This document shows, piece after piece, positions 33,633 through 42,426 of a DNA stretch of 64,000 nucleotides. The first letter of the stretch is position 1. Every line of letters starts with the position of its first letter. This DNA comes from Natronorubrum halophilum (lineage in GTDB: Archaea > Halobacteriota > Halobacteria > Halobacteriales > Natrialbaceae), in the NCBI RefSeq assembly GCF_003670115.1, contig NZ_QQTY01000004.1, positions 248,001 through 312,000 on the forward strand, given 5' to 3'. The position numbers were made by a program, and so were the translations under genes. The notes below the pieces were generated by a model. The model was not told the origin of the DNA. It did no database searches and saw only the letters and a program-made list of their open reading frames with translations.

Positions 33633-34520
33633 ATGAACGTCATTTCCACCTCGCCGTCGTCAACGGAGATCCTGTACGCACTCGGCGTCGAACCGGTCGC
33701 AGTCTCTCACGCCTGTGATTACCCGCCCGAAGCCGCCGAGTTGCCCGCGATCGACGTTTCGAAGGTCGACGCCCGCGCCAGCGCCGACCGTCACGAACAG
33801 GTCCGCGCCGCGACCGCGAACGGCCACCTCTATCGGATGGACGCCGACCGGATCGGCGATCTCGAACCCGATCTCATCGTCACGCAGGGCGTCTGCGGCG
33901 TCTGTGCGGTCGACGACGTGCTCGTCGACGAGACGCTCGCCGACCTCGAGGTCGACCCGGACGTCCTCGCGCTCCGGGCGAATCGGCTCGAGGACGTCCT
34001 CAAGTGCGTCCGCGAGGTCGGCGAGGCGGTCGGGAAGGAAGACCGAGCGGCGACCCTGGTCGCGGCGCTCCGCGACCGGATCGCCGCCGTCGAGGAACGG
34101 GTTCCGGACGGCGACCGGCCGCGGACGGCCGTCCTCGAGTGGATGGACCCCGTTCGACCCGCCGGAAGCTGGGTCGCCGACGTCGTCACCGCCGCGGGTG
34201 GCGAGTACGGGCTCGGCGATCCGGGCGAGCGCTCCGAACCGATCGAGTGGGACGCGTTTCTCGAGTACGATCCCGAGGTGATCGTCGTCGCCCCCTGCGG
34301 GTTCGACGCCGAGCGAACCTGCGAGCAGTTCGACGAACTCGCCGGTCGTGCGGGATGGGACGACATCACCGCCGTCCGCGAGGACCGCGTGTTCGTTCTC
34401 GACGGCGGCGCGTACCTGACCCGGTGGACGCCGCGACTCGTCGACGCCGTCGAGCGACTCGCGACGCTGTGTCACCCGGAGACCGTCGGCACACCGGCGG
34501 ACGATATCGTTCGCCCGTGA
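33633..34520 (+). CDS. Cobalamin-binding protein without signal peptide
   Basis: A 295-residue PF01497-fold protein. MNVISTSPSSTEILYALGVEPVAVSHACDYPPEA and DLIVTQGVCGVCAVDD match the group annotated as cobalamin-binding proteins in haloarchaea. It has no signal peptide or anchor, so it should be cytoplasmic, unlike classical BtuF. A role in corrinoid salvage or trafficking is inferred. It begins 12 bases after the anchored binding-protein gene and is probably co-transcribed with it. Confidence 0.82.
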   Translation: MNVISTSPSSTEILYALGVEPVAVSHACDYPPEAAELPAIDVSKVDARASADRHEQVRAATANGHLYRMDADRIGDLEPDLIVTQGVCGVCAVDDVLVDETLADLEVDPDVLALRANRLEDVLKCVREVGEAVGKEDRAATLVAALRDRIAAVEERVPDGDRPRTAVLEWMDPVRPAGSWVADVVTAAGGEYGLGDPGERSEPIEWDAFLEYDPEVIVVAPCGFDAERTCEQFDELAGRAGWDDITAVREDRVFVLDGGAYLTRWTPRLVDAVERLATLCHPETVGTPADDIVRP

Positions 34521-34633
34521 GGTGTTGCTTCGCCGGTCGCGGATCGCGCCGCGATCGATCCGATGCGACGACGGGCAGCCGCCGCTCAGCCGCTGACCGT
34601 GGATTTATTACTCGTTCCGGATCAGCAACGGAC

Positions 34634-35272
34634 ATGCTCGAGGCAGTTCGGACCCGCGCCCGCCCGTACTTCGAGGCAGCGTCGCCGGCCCACGACTGGC
34701 ACCACGTCGAGCGGGTGGAAACGCTCGCGGAGACGCTGGTCGACCGCCACCCGAAATCGGCGTCGGTCGACGACCGCGTCGTGATCCTCGCCGTCCTCCT
34801 CCACGATATCGGCCGCCAGCGAGAAGATCGAGGCGAGATCGACGACCACGCGACCTGGGGAGCGGCGGAAGCGGGTCGAATTCTCGACGATGTCGGCGCG
34901 AATGCGGAGACGATCGAGCGCGTCCGGCACTGCGTTCGCGCCCACCGGTACTCGAACGCGATCGAACCCGAGACGCTCGAGGCGAAACTCGTCAGCGACG
35001 CGGACAACCTCGACGCCCTCGGCGCGGTCGGCATCGGTCGCGTCTTCGCCTACGGCGGCGAACTCGGCCAGCCGATTTACGATCCCGACGTTCCCGTCGT
35101 CGACGACGAGTCCGCGGCCGGGCAAGCCCAGTACAACCACCTCCACAAGAAGATCCTCGACCTCCCCGAGCGCATGTACACCGACGCCGGGAGGGTGCTG
35201 GCTGACGATCGAGTGGGGTTCGTTCGCGAGTACATAGAGCGGTTCGAGAGGGAGATTACGGGCGAGCAGTAG
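34634..35272 (+). CDS. HD-domain phosphohydrolase
   Basis: A 212-residue HD-superfamily protein similar to YedJ-type hydrolases. The metal ligands appear as His24 (HDWHHVERV), His57-Asp58 (LLHDIGRQ), His72 (DDHATWGA) and Asp in VSDADNLDALGAVGIGRVF. It probably hydrolyses a nucleotide or phosphoester. The start is the ATG at 34634; a TATA-like GGATTTATTAC is about 30 bases upstream, supporting a near-leaderless transcript. Confidence 0.87.
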   Translation: MLEAVRTRARPYFEAASPAHDWHHVERVETLAETLVDRHPKSASVDDRVVILAVLLHDIGRQREDRGEIDDHATWGAAEAGRILDDVGANAETIERVRHCVRAHRYSNAIEPETLEAKLVSDADNLDALGAVGIGRVFAYGGELGQPIYDPDVPVVDDESAAGQAQYNHLHKKILDLPERMYTDAGRVLADDRVGFVREYIERFEREITGEQ

Positions 35273-35338
35273 CGGCCGTGGAAATTCCGGACGCCCGCGC
35301 TCTCGAGCCCTCCGAGGATCGACGGGAAACACGGAGGA

Positions 35339-35344
35339 TTTTTT
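35339..35344 (+). terminator. T6 tract after the HD gene
   Basis: A run of six T residues 67 bases after the stop codon, preceded by GGA; oligo-T tracts are sufficient archaeal terminators. Confidence 0.4.
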
Positions 35345-35374
35345 GTCGATCGCGCGTACTAGCCTAGTACCGAG

Positions 35375-35632
35375 GTGAGAACGATATATGAGCGATCGCT
35401 CGACCGACCCAGACGAGATCCGTTTGACGCCCTGGTTGACGTTCTCGCCGCGGTGACCCGGTACGATCTCCTCCTCGGGATCGTTCCGATTGCGTTCGCG
35501 GTCGCGCTGGTCGCGGCGAGCGTCCCGAGCGTTTCGACGGGACAGGCGATGTTCGGTGCAGCGCTCGTCGGCGTGTTCGTCGTCGTCGATGCCTGCTACC
35601 GGAACCCGCCCGTCGATCGGGAGTCGCGATAG
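35375..35632 (+). CDS. Small two-helix membrane protein
   Basis: An 85-residue protein beginning with GTG at 35375 (MRTIYERSLDRPRRDPFDALVDVLAAVTRYD), with two hydrophobic segments (LLLGIVPIAFAVALVAASV and AMFGAALVGVFVVVDACY) and a short basic C terminus. Resembles small haloarchaeal membrane proteins of unknown role. No operon partner; sufU starts 121 bases later. Confidence 0.65.
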   Translation: MRTIYERSLDRPRRDPFDALVDVLAAVTRYDLLLGIVPIAFAVALVAASVPSVSTGQAMFGAALVGVFVVVDACYRNPPVDRESR

Positions 35633-35753
35633 CGGTTCCGGCCAGCATCCGTTCGATGGACGCCGGTGATTCGCGAGCAGGTCCGCTCGCGATACCGGCG
35701 GACAATCACCCCCGGAACCCTTTTACAATTCTCCGGCCTATTCGATGGTACCA

Positions 35754-36173
35754 ATGGGACTGGGTTCGGATATGTACAGACAGCAGATCCTCGACCACTA
35801 CAAGAACCCCCGTAACTACGGGCAACTCGAGGATCCGACGTTCACACACGTCGGCGAGAACCCGATGTGTGGCGACGAGATTCGCATGGACGTCAGACTC
35901 GATGACGACGAAGAGACGATCGAACGGGTGGCCTTCTCCGGCGACGGCTGTGCGATCAGTCAGGCCTCCGCGAGCATGCTCTCGAAAGAACTTCAGGGAA
36001 AGACGGTCCCGGAACTGCTCGAGATGGACCGCGACGACGTCGTCGACATGCTGGGCGTCGACATTTCGCCGATGCGGATCAAGTGCGCGGTGCTGGCCGA
36101 GAAGGTCGCCCAGGACGGCGCGGAGATCTACCAGGGCGAACTCGATAAGGAGAAGACGACGACCGAGGACTGA
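35754..36173 (+). CDS. sufU: Fe-S cluster scaffold / sulfur transfer protein SufU
   Basis: A 139-residue IscU-fold protein. The metal-ligand cysteines are Cys39 (NPMCGDE, with Asp41), Cys66 (DGCAISQASAS) and Cys111 (RIKCAVL). The insertion between the second and third Cys is the SufU type. It accepts sulfur from SufS for cluster assembly. Start chosen at 35754 (MGLGSDMYRQQ), the usual family start; an ATG 9 bases earlier is possible. A TTTTACAAT element lies about 30 bases upstream. Confidence 0.93.
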   Translation: MGLGSDMYRQQILDHYKNPRNYGQLEDPTFTHVGENPMCGDEIRMDVRLDDDEETIERVAFSGDGCAISQASASMLSKELQGKTVPELLEMDRDDVVDMLGVDISPMRIKCAVLAEKVAQDGAEIYQGELDKEKTTTED

Positions 36174-36192
36174 GCTGATTTTCGACGGCCAC

Positions 36193-36387
36193 CTACACGA
36201 GCGGACCGACGATTCCGAGTGCGATTCCCGCTGAGACGACGAACAGCACGTCGAACCGCCGGACACCCGAATCGCCGAACCGGAGTTCGCGGCTGCGATC
36301 GTCGTGCAGCGAGCGGGAGAACCCGCACGTCGCTGCCGGTGCTGTCGCGTCGCGATTCCGCCGCCTAACCGGCAGCCCGCGCGGGAT
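36193..36387 (-). other. In-frame extension after the last siderophore gene, possible remnant of a small membrane protein
   Basis: Directly after the stop of the last siderophore gene, in the same frame, the sequence stays open for about 65 codons and ends with DDRSRELRFGDSGVRRFDVLFVVSAGIALGIVGPLV and TAG at 36193-36195. The hydrophobic end looks coding, but no ATG, GTG or TTG start lies between the stop and this part. It may be the relic of a small membrane gene. Confidence 0.3.
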
Positions 36388-38280
36388 TCACCGGGAGGTC
36401 GTCATCTCGGACTCGACCTCGTACAGCGGGTTCCGAACGATGCCGTGATCGACGGCGTGGGGCCGCTCGGGGCGGTCACCGTAGCCGATATCGACCATCC
36501 GGTTGCGGTTCAGGGTCAGCTTCGGGAACGTGGGATCGAGGAGGTCGAACAGTTCGAATCGCTCCTCGAGGTCGGGGAACCGCGCCTGATAGTCGTCGAT
36601 CGCGGCCCGCACCTGCGTCCAGAACCGGTCCTCCGAGTAGCCGTGATGGCGAGCCAGCAGATCCGCGAGGTAGCGGTAGACGCCGACGAACAGGCCGTAG
36701 ACGACGAACAGCCGCAGCTCGCTCGGCGGCACGGACAGGAGGACGTCCTCGAGGTCGTCGGGAAGGTCCTGCAGTTCCTCGATCGGGTACTCACAGACGT
36801 TGACGTCGTCGACGAAGTCCTTGACGGCGAGTCGGGACGGTCGGTTGTCCTCGAGGACGAGGATGGTGTTCTCCCCGTGGGGCGAGAAAGCCGTCCCGTA
36901 CCGGTAGAGGTAGTGTAGCAGCGGCGGGAGCATCGTAGCGAACAGCTCGTCGAGCCACGCCGACAGCGTGAGCCCGGAGCGCTCGGCGAGCTTCGAGACC
37001 ACCGGCTCGCCGTCTTCAACGTGCAGCAGCGACGAGAGCGTCATCGCGCGCTCGTCGTCGTCGATCAGCCCCGTCACGCTCTCGCGCCAGACGCAGCCGA
37101 ACAGCTCGTTGAACTGGTACGGCGGGGCCTCGAGAGCGTCGAACGTCGGATGGTCGACGTTCACGCCGGCGATTTCGCCGGGGAGGACGACTCGGCACTC
37201 GTCGCGCAGGAACGGGTCCGAGTCCCGGACGTCCTTGACGTACTCCGTAACGAGCGGCGCGGCCTCGGTGCGCTCGCCGGGGAGCCCGCGCCAGACGAGC
37301 GTGTTGCTGATCATCATCGGGAGCTTCACGTTGTGTTTCCCGGGTTCGTCGGCGTTGACGAACGTCCGGATCGACTGCATGGGCAGGTACTCGTCCGGTC
37401 CCTGACCCAGCGGAACGATGTCGTCGCTCGCGAGTTGCTGTCCGAACAGCGGGACGATCGCGTGTTCCCACTGCCAGTCGTGGATCGGTACGAAGACGTA
37501 GTCGTCCGGCTCGAGCCCGCGGCCCGCGAGTTCGTCGCGGAACCGGTCGTAGTGCTCGCCGAGTTCCGAGCGCAGCAGCGGCTCGTACTCGAGACCGTCG
37601 ACGCTCACGAAGGCGGCCGCCTCGCGCGAGACGGCACACCACGAGAGTCGAATCGACTCGGCGCGCTCGGGCGCGTACCGCCGGTAGTCGTCGTACCCCC
37701 AGCCGACGCGGCCCTTGTTGAACGTGAGCCACGGGTGGCCGGTCATCTCGCCCTCGATCTCGCCGTAGGACATGTCGAGCACCGATCGTTCGGCCCCGTC
37801 GGCGTCGATGTGGGCGTCCGCGAGCAGCGAGTTGGTGTACTCGCGCACGAGGTGGCCGGCCGTGAGCGAGTCCATCTCGATCGTCGGCTCGAGGTCGACG
37901 ACGAACTGCAGCGGGTCGTCCGCCGGCTCGAAGCCGTCGCCGTCGCCCGCGTCGCGTTCGATCGAGTCGGCGCGAACGCCGACGCTGTCCCAGTAGCGCT
38001 CGACGGCGTCGAAGCGGTAGCGCGTTCCCTCGAGGTCGATCTCGTAGCGGCTCCAGTCGGTCGAGTCCGACGCCGGTTCCGCCTCGAGCGCCGACGATCG
38101 GTCCGATCCCTCGTCGACCGGATCGGGATCGATCAGCCCCTCGTAGGTGAACTCGCGCAGCATCTTCGCGAGCAGTTCCCGCCCGGCGTCGTTCCAGCGG
38201 GCTTCGGTCAGCGCGTCGTCCAGCGTCTCGATTCCGTCGAGTCCGTACTCCTGATCGTGATTCTGTCGTGTATTTTGCAT
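36388..38280 (-). CDS. NIS siderophore synthetase, IucC/RhbF-like
   Basis: A 630-residue IucA/IucC-family ATP-dependent ligase, last gene of the siderophore operon. GHPWLTFNKGRVGWGYDDYRRYAPE, PVHDWQWEH-type VFVPIHDWQWEH and KLPMMISNTLVWRGLPGE are the core motifs, followed by the FhuF-like C-terminal region. It should join a citrate-containing intermediate to the second N-hydroxy-N-acyl diamine, completing the hydroxamate siderophore. Order and position correspond to RhbF of the rhizobactin operon. It starts 3 bases after the hydroxylase gene ends. The C terminus is followed by an in-frame open stretch noted separately. Confidence 0.9.
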   Translation of the reverse strand: MQNTRQNHDQEYGLDGIETLDDALTEARWNDAGRELLAKMLREFTYEGLIDPDPVDEGSDRSSALEAEPASDSTDWSRYEIDLEGTRYRFDAVERYWDSVGVRADSIERDAGDGDGFEPADDPLQFVVDLEPTIEMDSLTAGHLVREYTNSLLADAHIDADGAERSVLDMSYGEIEGEMTGHPWLTFNKGRVGWGYDDYRRYAPERAESIRLSWCAVSREAAAFVSVDGLEYEPLLRSELGEHYDRFRDELAGRGLEPDDYVFVPIHDWQWEHAIVPLFGQQLASDDIVPLGQGPDEYLPMQSIRTFVNADEPGKHNVKLPMMISNTLVWRGLPGERTEAAPLVTEYVKDVRDSDPFLRDECRVVLPGEIAGVNVDHPTFDALEAPPYQFNELFGCVWRESVTGLIDDDERAMTLSSLLHVEDGEPVVSKLAERSGLTLSAWLDELFATMLPPLLHYLYRYGTAFSPHGENTILVLEDNRPSRLAVKDFVDDVNVCEYPIEELQDLPDDLEDVLLSVPPSELRLFVVYGLFVGVYRYLADLLARHHGYSEDRFWTQVRAAIDDYQARFPDLEERFELFDLLDPTFPKLTLNRNRMVDIGYGDRPERPHAVDHGIVRNPLYEVESEMTTSR

Positions 38281-38283
38281 GAA

Positions 38284-39840
38284 TTACTCCGTTTCGAGTG
38301 GGTTCGATCGCACACCGTCGGTGCAAACCGGCGCGTGATCGGCGAACTGGTCGACGTCGAAATCCTGAAAGACGGTGTTCCGGTCGATTGGGTATACCTC
38401 GCCGCCGGCGAGCCGTGCGATGATCACCGAATTTCGGTAACAGCCCAGGCCGAGGTCCGGCGCGCCAACGCCGTGCGTGTGGACCTCGGCGTTCTGGACG
38501 AAGATTCGGCCCCCGGCAGCGCTGGTGCCGTCGGCGGCGTCGGGGTGATCCGCCCCGCTGTCGTCGCTCCCGAACTCGCCCTCGAGACGGTACGCCTCGC
38601 CGATACGGAACCGTCCCCGCTCGTCGAAGGCGATTCGGTCGGCGATCGGCTCGAGGAACGTCGGCGTCGGGCGATGGTAGCCCGTTCCGAAGATCACGGC
38701 GTCCGTCTCGAGGGCGAACGCCCGCTCCTGGTGGCGCTGCTCGCACTCGAGCCAGTAGCTGCCGTCGGCGCGCTCGACGTTCGCGACCTCGGTCGTCGCG
38801 AGCATGCCGAAGTCGGGCTCGCCATCGCCGATCGAGCGCTCGTAGAGGGTGTCGTAGATCCGCTCGCTGGTCTCGACGTCGATCCCCTTGTAGAGCAGAT
38901 CCTGGTCGGTCAGCAGGTCGTCCTTTCGCGACTGGGGCAGGTCGTAAAAGTACCGCGCGTACTCGGGCGTGAAGTGCTGGAGTCCGAGCTTCGAGTACTC
39001 CATCGGGAAGAAGCCCTCCGAGCGGGTGAGCCAGTCGAGCCGGAAGTCGTGTGCGGACTGGCGCTCGAGCAGGTCGAGGACGACCTCGGCGGCGCTCTGG
39101 CCCGAACCGACGACGGTGATCGAGTCCGCCTCGAGCGCGGCGTCGCGACGCTCGAGGTAGCTCGCGGTGTGGAACACCCGCTCGTCCGCATCCTCGCCGC
39201 CGTCTCCGCCCACGGTGGGATCGGCGTACTCGCGGGCGAACTCCGGCACGGCGGGACGCGAACCGACGCCCATCACGAGGTCGTCGGCGCGGTAGCGGTA
39301 CCGCCGACCCGTCTCGGGGTCGACGGCCTCGACGACGAACGCGCCGGTGTCCGCCGCGTCCGCGGTATTCGAATCGGCAACCGCCTCGACGTAGTCGACG
39401 CTCGTCACCTCCCGACCGAACTGTGTCGCGGAGACGCGCTCGGCGACCCAGCGCAGGTAGTCGTCGTACTCCTGACGAGGGATCTGGAACGTCTCGTAGA
39501 AGTAAAACTCGTAGATTCGGTCGCGCTCGCGGAGGTAGTTGAGGAAGCTGTAGCGACTGGTGGGATCGGCCATCGTCACCAGGTCCGCGAGGAAGGGAAC
39601 CTCGAGCGTTGCCCCCTCGATCAACATCCCCTCGTGCCAGGCGAACTCGGGTTCGCGCTCCAAGAAGACCGCGTCGAGGTCGAGACCGTCGCCGTCGAGC
39701 AGCGCTGCCAGTCCGAGGTTGAACGGGCCGAGGCCGACGCCGAGGACGTCGTAGTGACCCCGGTCGACGACGTCCTCGGCGTCGTCGCCGTCGATGACGG
39801 CGGCCGCGGCGGCTGTAGCGTCGCTACCGTCCTCAGTCAT
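38284..39840 (-). CDS. Diamine/lysine N-hydroxylase (IucD/RhbE-like)
   Basis: A 518-residue flavin N-monooxygenase of the SidA/IucD/PvdA family. The FAD motif is VLGVGLGPFNLGLAALLD; the NADPH motif is VVGSGQSAAEVVLDLL; the late FGTGYHRPTP segment is also typical. It hydroxylates the terminal amine of 1,3-diaminopropane (or a similar amine) to prepare the hydroxamate. The first 29 residues are a low-complexity extension. Its start overlaps the acetyltransferase gene by 8 bases. Confidence 0.92.
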   Translation of the reverse strand: MTEDGSDATAAAAAVIDGDDAEDVVDRGHYDVLGVGLGPFNLGLAALLDGDGLDLDAVFLEREPEFAWHEGMLIEGATLEVPFLADLVTMADPTSRYSFLNYLRERDRIYEFYFYETFQIPRQEYDDYLRWVAERVSATQFGREVTSVDYVEAVADSNTADAADTGAFVVEAVDPETGRRYRYRADDLVMGVGSRPAVPEFAREYADPTVGGDGGEDADERVFHTASYLERRDAALEADSITVVGSGQSAAEVVLDLLERQSAHDFRLDWLTRSEGFFPMEYSKLGLQHFTPEYARYFYDLPQSRKDDLLTDQDLLYKGIDVETSERIYDTLYERSIGDGEPDFGMLATTEVANVERADGSYWLECEQRHQERAFALETDAVIFGTGYHRPTPTFLEPIADRIAFDERGRFRIGEAYRLEGEFGSDDSGADHPDAADGTSAAGGRIFVQNAEVHTHGVGAPDLGLGCYRNSVIIARLAGGEVYPIDRNTVFQDFDVDQFADHAPVCTDGVRSNPLETE

Positions 39841-40519
39841 CGTCGCTCACCTCGGCCGGCCGTGCGTCGGTCTGCTCATCGGCGTCGCCGCCTCCGCTCG
39901 CGGTCGGCGACCAGATCTCGGCTTCGAATCGCTCGCGCGGGCAGACGACGAGTCGAGCCGTCTTCTCCGCTTCCTCGAACTCGAACTCGTGGCGGAGGTC
40001 GCACCCGCACCGCTCGGCAACGGCGAACACCGCGTCGTTGCGGGCGTCGGGTTCCAGGACGACCCTGTCGGTCTCGGCGTGGCGGAACTGGAAGGCGACC
40101 ATCGCTCGAAACAGCGCGGTCCCGTATCCCCGTCCGACGTACTCCTCGGGGCCGATCAGGAGGTGGACTCCCCTGTCGGCCGGCTCGACGTCGTAGTACG
40201 ACGCCAGGTCGTCGTCCGCGGGCCGGTAGGCCTCCCAGTAGCTCATCGGCACGTGATCCAGGCAACCGACGTACGGTGTCAGGTGATCGTCGGCGAGCTT
40301 CTCCCGCATCGCCTCGCGGAACTCGGGCAGCGGCCGGTCGAGGTCCCAGTAGGGCTTGACGTGATCCGAGCCCAGCCACGCGTGCAGCCGGCCGAGGTCC
40401 CGCTCGAGCGAGACCGGCCGAAACCCGATGTGCCGGTCGATCGTCTCGTCGTAGTGCTCGAAGTCGTACTCGGAGCTGACCGTCGCGTGCGGACCGCGAG
40501 CGGGTTCCGGTGCCGTCAT
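39833..40519 (-). CDS. Siderophore N-acyltransferase (IucB/RhbD-like)
   Basis: A 228-residue GNAT protein of the AlcB/IucB group: IGFRPVSLERDLGRLHAWLGSDHVKPYWDLDRPLPEF, then PMSYWEAYRPADDDLASYYD and the CoA loop VGRGYGTALFRAM. It acylates the N-hydroxylated diamine to give the hydroxamate. Its ATG overlaps the upstream synthetase stop (ATGA, 40516-40519) and its end overlaps the hydroxylase start. Confidence 0.9.
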   Translation of the reverse strand: MTAPEPARGPHATVSSEYDFEHYDETIDRHIGFRPVSLERDLGRLHAWLGSDHVKPYWDLDRPLPEFREAMREKLADDHLTPYVGCLDHVPMSYWEAYRPADDDLASYYDVEPADRGVHLLIGPEEYVGRGYGTALFRAMVAFQFRHAETDRVVLEPDARNDAVFAVAERCGCDLRHEFEFEEAEKTARLVVCPRERFEAEIWSPTASGGGDADEQTDARPAEVSDDD

Positions 40520-42426
40520 CGACTCACCTCCGACTGCGTCGCGTTTGGTGAATCGGACGAGTCGAGCGGATTGCCCGCGCCGACCGTCTCGACGAGCGGA
40601 TTCGGGACGTCGGCGTAGACCGACTGCTCGTCGAGCGAGGGTGCCTCGAGTTCGTCCAGTCCGCGGAACCGGGTCAGGAGGTTCGCCTTGCACGGCACGG
40701 TCGCGGACTCGAGCAAGGGGTCCAGAATCGACGTCGTAGGTCGGTCGAACGCCCGGAGCGACTCGAGTTGCTCGCGGAGCGCGTCGAGCAGTCGGTTCTC
40801 GTCGACGAGCCCCGCGGTACCGAAGGCGTTGATCACGCCGAAGGCGTTGTTGAGGATGACATAGTAGCGGATCCGCTCGTCGGCGACAGCATCGGGACAG
40901 ATCGTGCCCGCCCGCTCGCCGACGCCGGGGAGGAGCGGCTCGATCCGGTCGTAGGCACCTTCAGGGAGGTAGTAGCCCTGGTTATCGCGATAGCGGAACT
41001 CGGCGGGGTAGCCCGCCTCGTCCAGCGTCAGGACGCTGTTTTGCTGGTGGGCCTCGAGGCCGAGCCCTCGCTCGAGGTAGAGCCACAGCAGCGGTCGGAC
41101 GGAGATCTCGAGGTAGCGGCGGAACCACTCCTCGCTGACGGCGGCGGTGTCGCGGTCCTCGCGCTCGGCGATCGACTCGACGACGCGTCCGAGGCGGGAC
41201 TGCCCGTCGCCGATCGCGTCCTGACAGAGCCCGACGACGGGTGTCGCCTGCCGGGCGTCGTCGCCCCGGAACGGGTTCTCTCGAAGAACGACCTCGAAGC
41301 CCGACTCCGATCCGTCGAGACCCAGCGCGTTCGGATCGATCGTCAGGTACGCCGGATCCCGGATCACGTCGAACGCGGGGAATCGCTCGGCGAGTTCGTC
41401 GCCGAGGTCCGTCGCCAGCAGGTCCGAGATCGCGACGCCGCGCTCGAGTTCCGGGCGCTTGTTCGTGCGCAGCGAGTTGGTGATCTCGACCGCGAGCGAC
41501 CCCTTGACCATGAATGGCGATTCGGGCGCGTACAGCGTTCGAACGGACGTCGTCGGGTGGAACTCCCGGCCCAGCGGGCCCAGCGACTCGAGTTTCCCCG
41601 CCGAGACGAGTTCCCGGACGGCGGATCGATCGAACAGTCGCTCGGCCTGCCACGGGTGGACCGGCAGGAGGACGTCGTCGTCAGCGAGACGATCCTCGAG
41701 GAACGAGTCGGCGACGGTCGGATCGTCGCGTAGCGCCTCGCGGACCCACTCCGCGGCGGATTCGTCACGAGCGGACCCGCTCGCGACGATGTCGGGATCG
41801 GCGCGGACGTAGTGCAGCGGGAACGAGCCCTCGAGTTCGGGCGCGTACGTCCCCGCGTCGCGTTCCATCCCCCGCCGGCTCTTCGGCGTCGGGTGCCGGA
41901 GGTGACCGAAGACGAGCGACTGCTCGGCCTCGCGGAAGGTGAACTCCGTCCCGTACAGGGCGGCCTCGTCATCCGCGCGAGCGCCGACGTATCGCTCGAT
42001 ATTTCGACACGAGCGGATGACGCGCTCGAGGAGGTCGTCCCGGGTCCCGTCGCCACCGCGCTCGAGTTCGAGTTCCTTCGTCGCGAGCGTCGCGAGCGTG
42101 GCGTAGTCCAGTTCGACCGGTTCGCCGTCGGCGCCGGTCCGGTAGTACGCCGGCAGATCGAACAGGTGACGGCCGGTGGGGGACCGATAGCGCACGGGGG
42201 CCAAGAGATCGACGTCCTGGTTCGGCAACGAACACCGCAGGACGAGTCCGCTCGCCGGCGCGCGCTCGAGGGGGACGTCCGCAGCCGCGACGAACTCGCC
42301 GGCTCCGGTCTCGTGGCAGTAGCAGTTCAGGAAGCTGTGCACCGTCGCGTCGCGTGCGAGTCGGCTCGCAGTCGCGCGACGCTCGTCCGTCGCCGTCGTC
42401 GGTGTGGGTGATTGTGGTGGAGTCAT
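40516..42426 (-). CDS. NIS siderophore synthetase, IucA/RhbC-like
   Basis: A 636-residue IucA/IucC-family ligase. GHLRHPTPKSRRG near residue 160, LLPVHPWQAERL, FHPTTSVRTLYAPESPFMVKGSLAVEITNSLRTNKRPE and the late GLEAHQQNSVLTLDEAG are diagnostic. It should activate one carboxyl of citrate and attach the first hydroxamate arm. The ATG overlaps the decarboxylase stop (ATGA, 42423-42426). Equivalent to RhbC by operon order. Confidence 0.92.
   Translation of the reverse strand: MTPPQSPTPTTATDERRATASRLARDATVHSFLNCYCHETGAGEFVAAADVPLERAPASGLVLRCSLPNQDVDLLAPVRYRSPTGRHLFDLPAYYRTGADGEPVELDYATLATLATKELELERGGDGTRDDLLERVIRSCRNIERYVGARADDEAALYGTEFTFREAEQSLVFGHLRHPTPKSRRGMERDAGTYAPELEGSFPLHYVRADPDIVASGSARDESAAEWVREALRDDPTVADSFLEDRLADDDVLLPVHPWQAERLFDRSAVRELVSAGKLESLGPLGREFHPTTSVRTLYAPESPFMVKGSLAVEITNSLRTNKRPELERGVAISDLLATDLGDELAERFPAFDVIRDPAYLTIDPNALGLDGSESGFEVVLRENPFRGDDARQATPVVGLCQDAIGDGQSRLGRVVESIAEREDRDTAAVSEEWFRRYLEISVRPLLWLYLERGLGLEAHQQNSVLTLDEAGYPAEFRYRDNQGYYLPEGAYDRIEPLLPGVGERAGTICPDAVADERIRYYVILNNAFGVINAFGTAGLVDENRLLDALREQLESLRAFDRPTTSILDPLLESATVPCKANLLTRFRGLDELEAPSLDEQSVYADVPNPLVETVGAGNPLDSSDSPNATQSEVSR

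Noticed and set aside
37021-40359. A 1112-codon open frame on the plus strand through the siderophore genes
   Set aside because: It is antisense to well-supported IucC-, IucD- and IucB-type genes. High GC with few A/T-rich stop codons keeps antisense frames open, and the translation has no recognisable domain.
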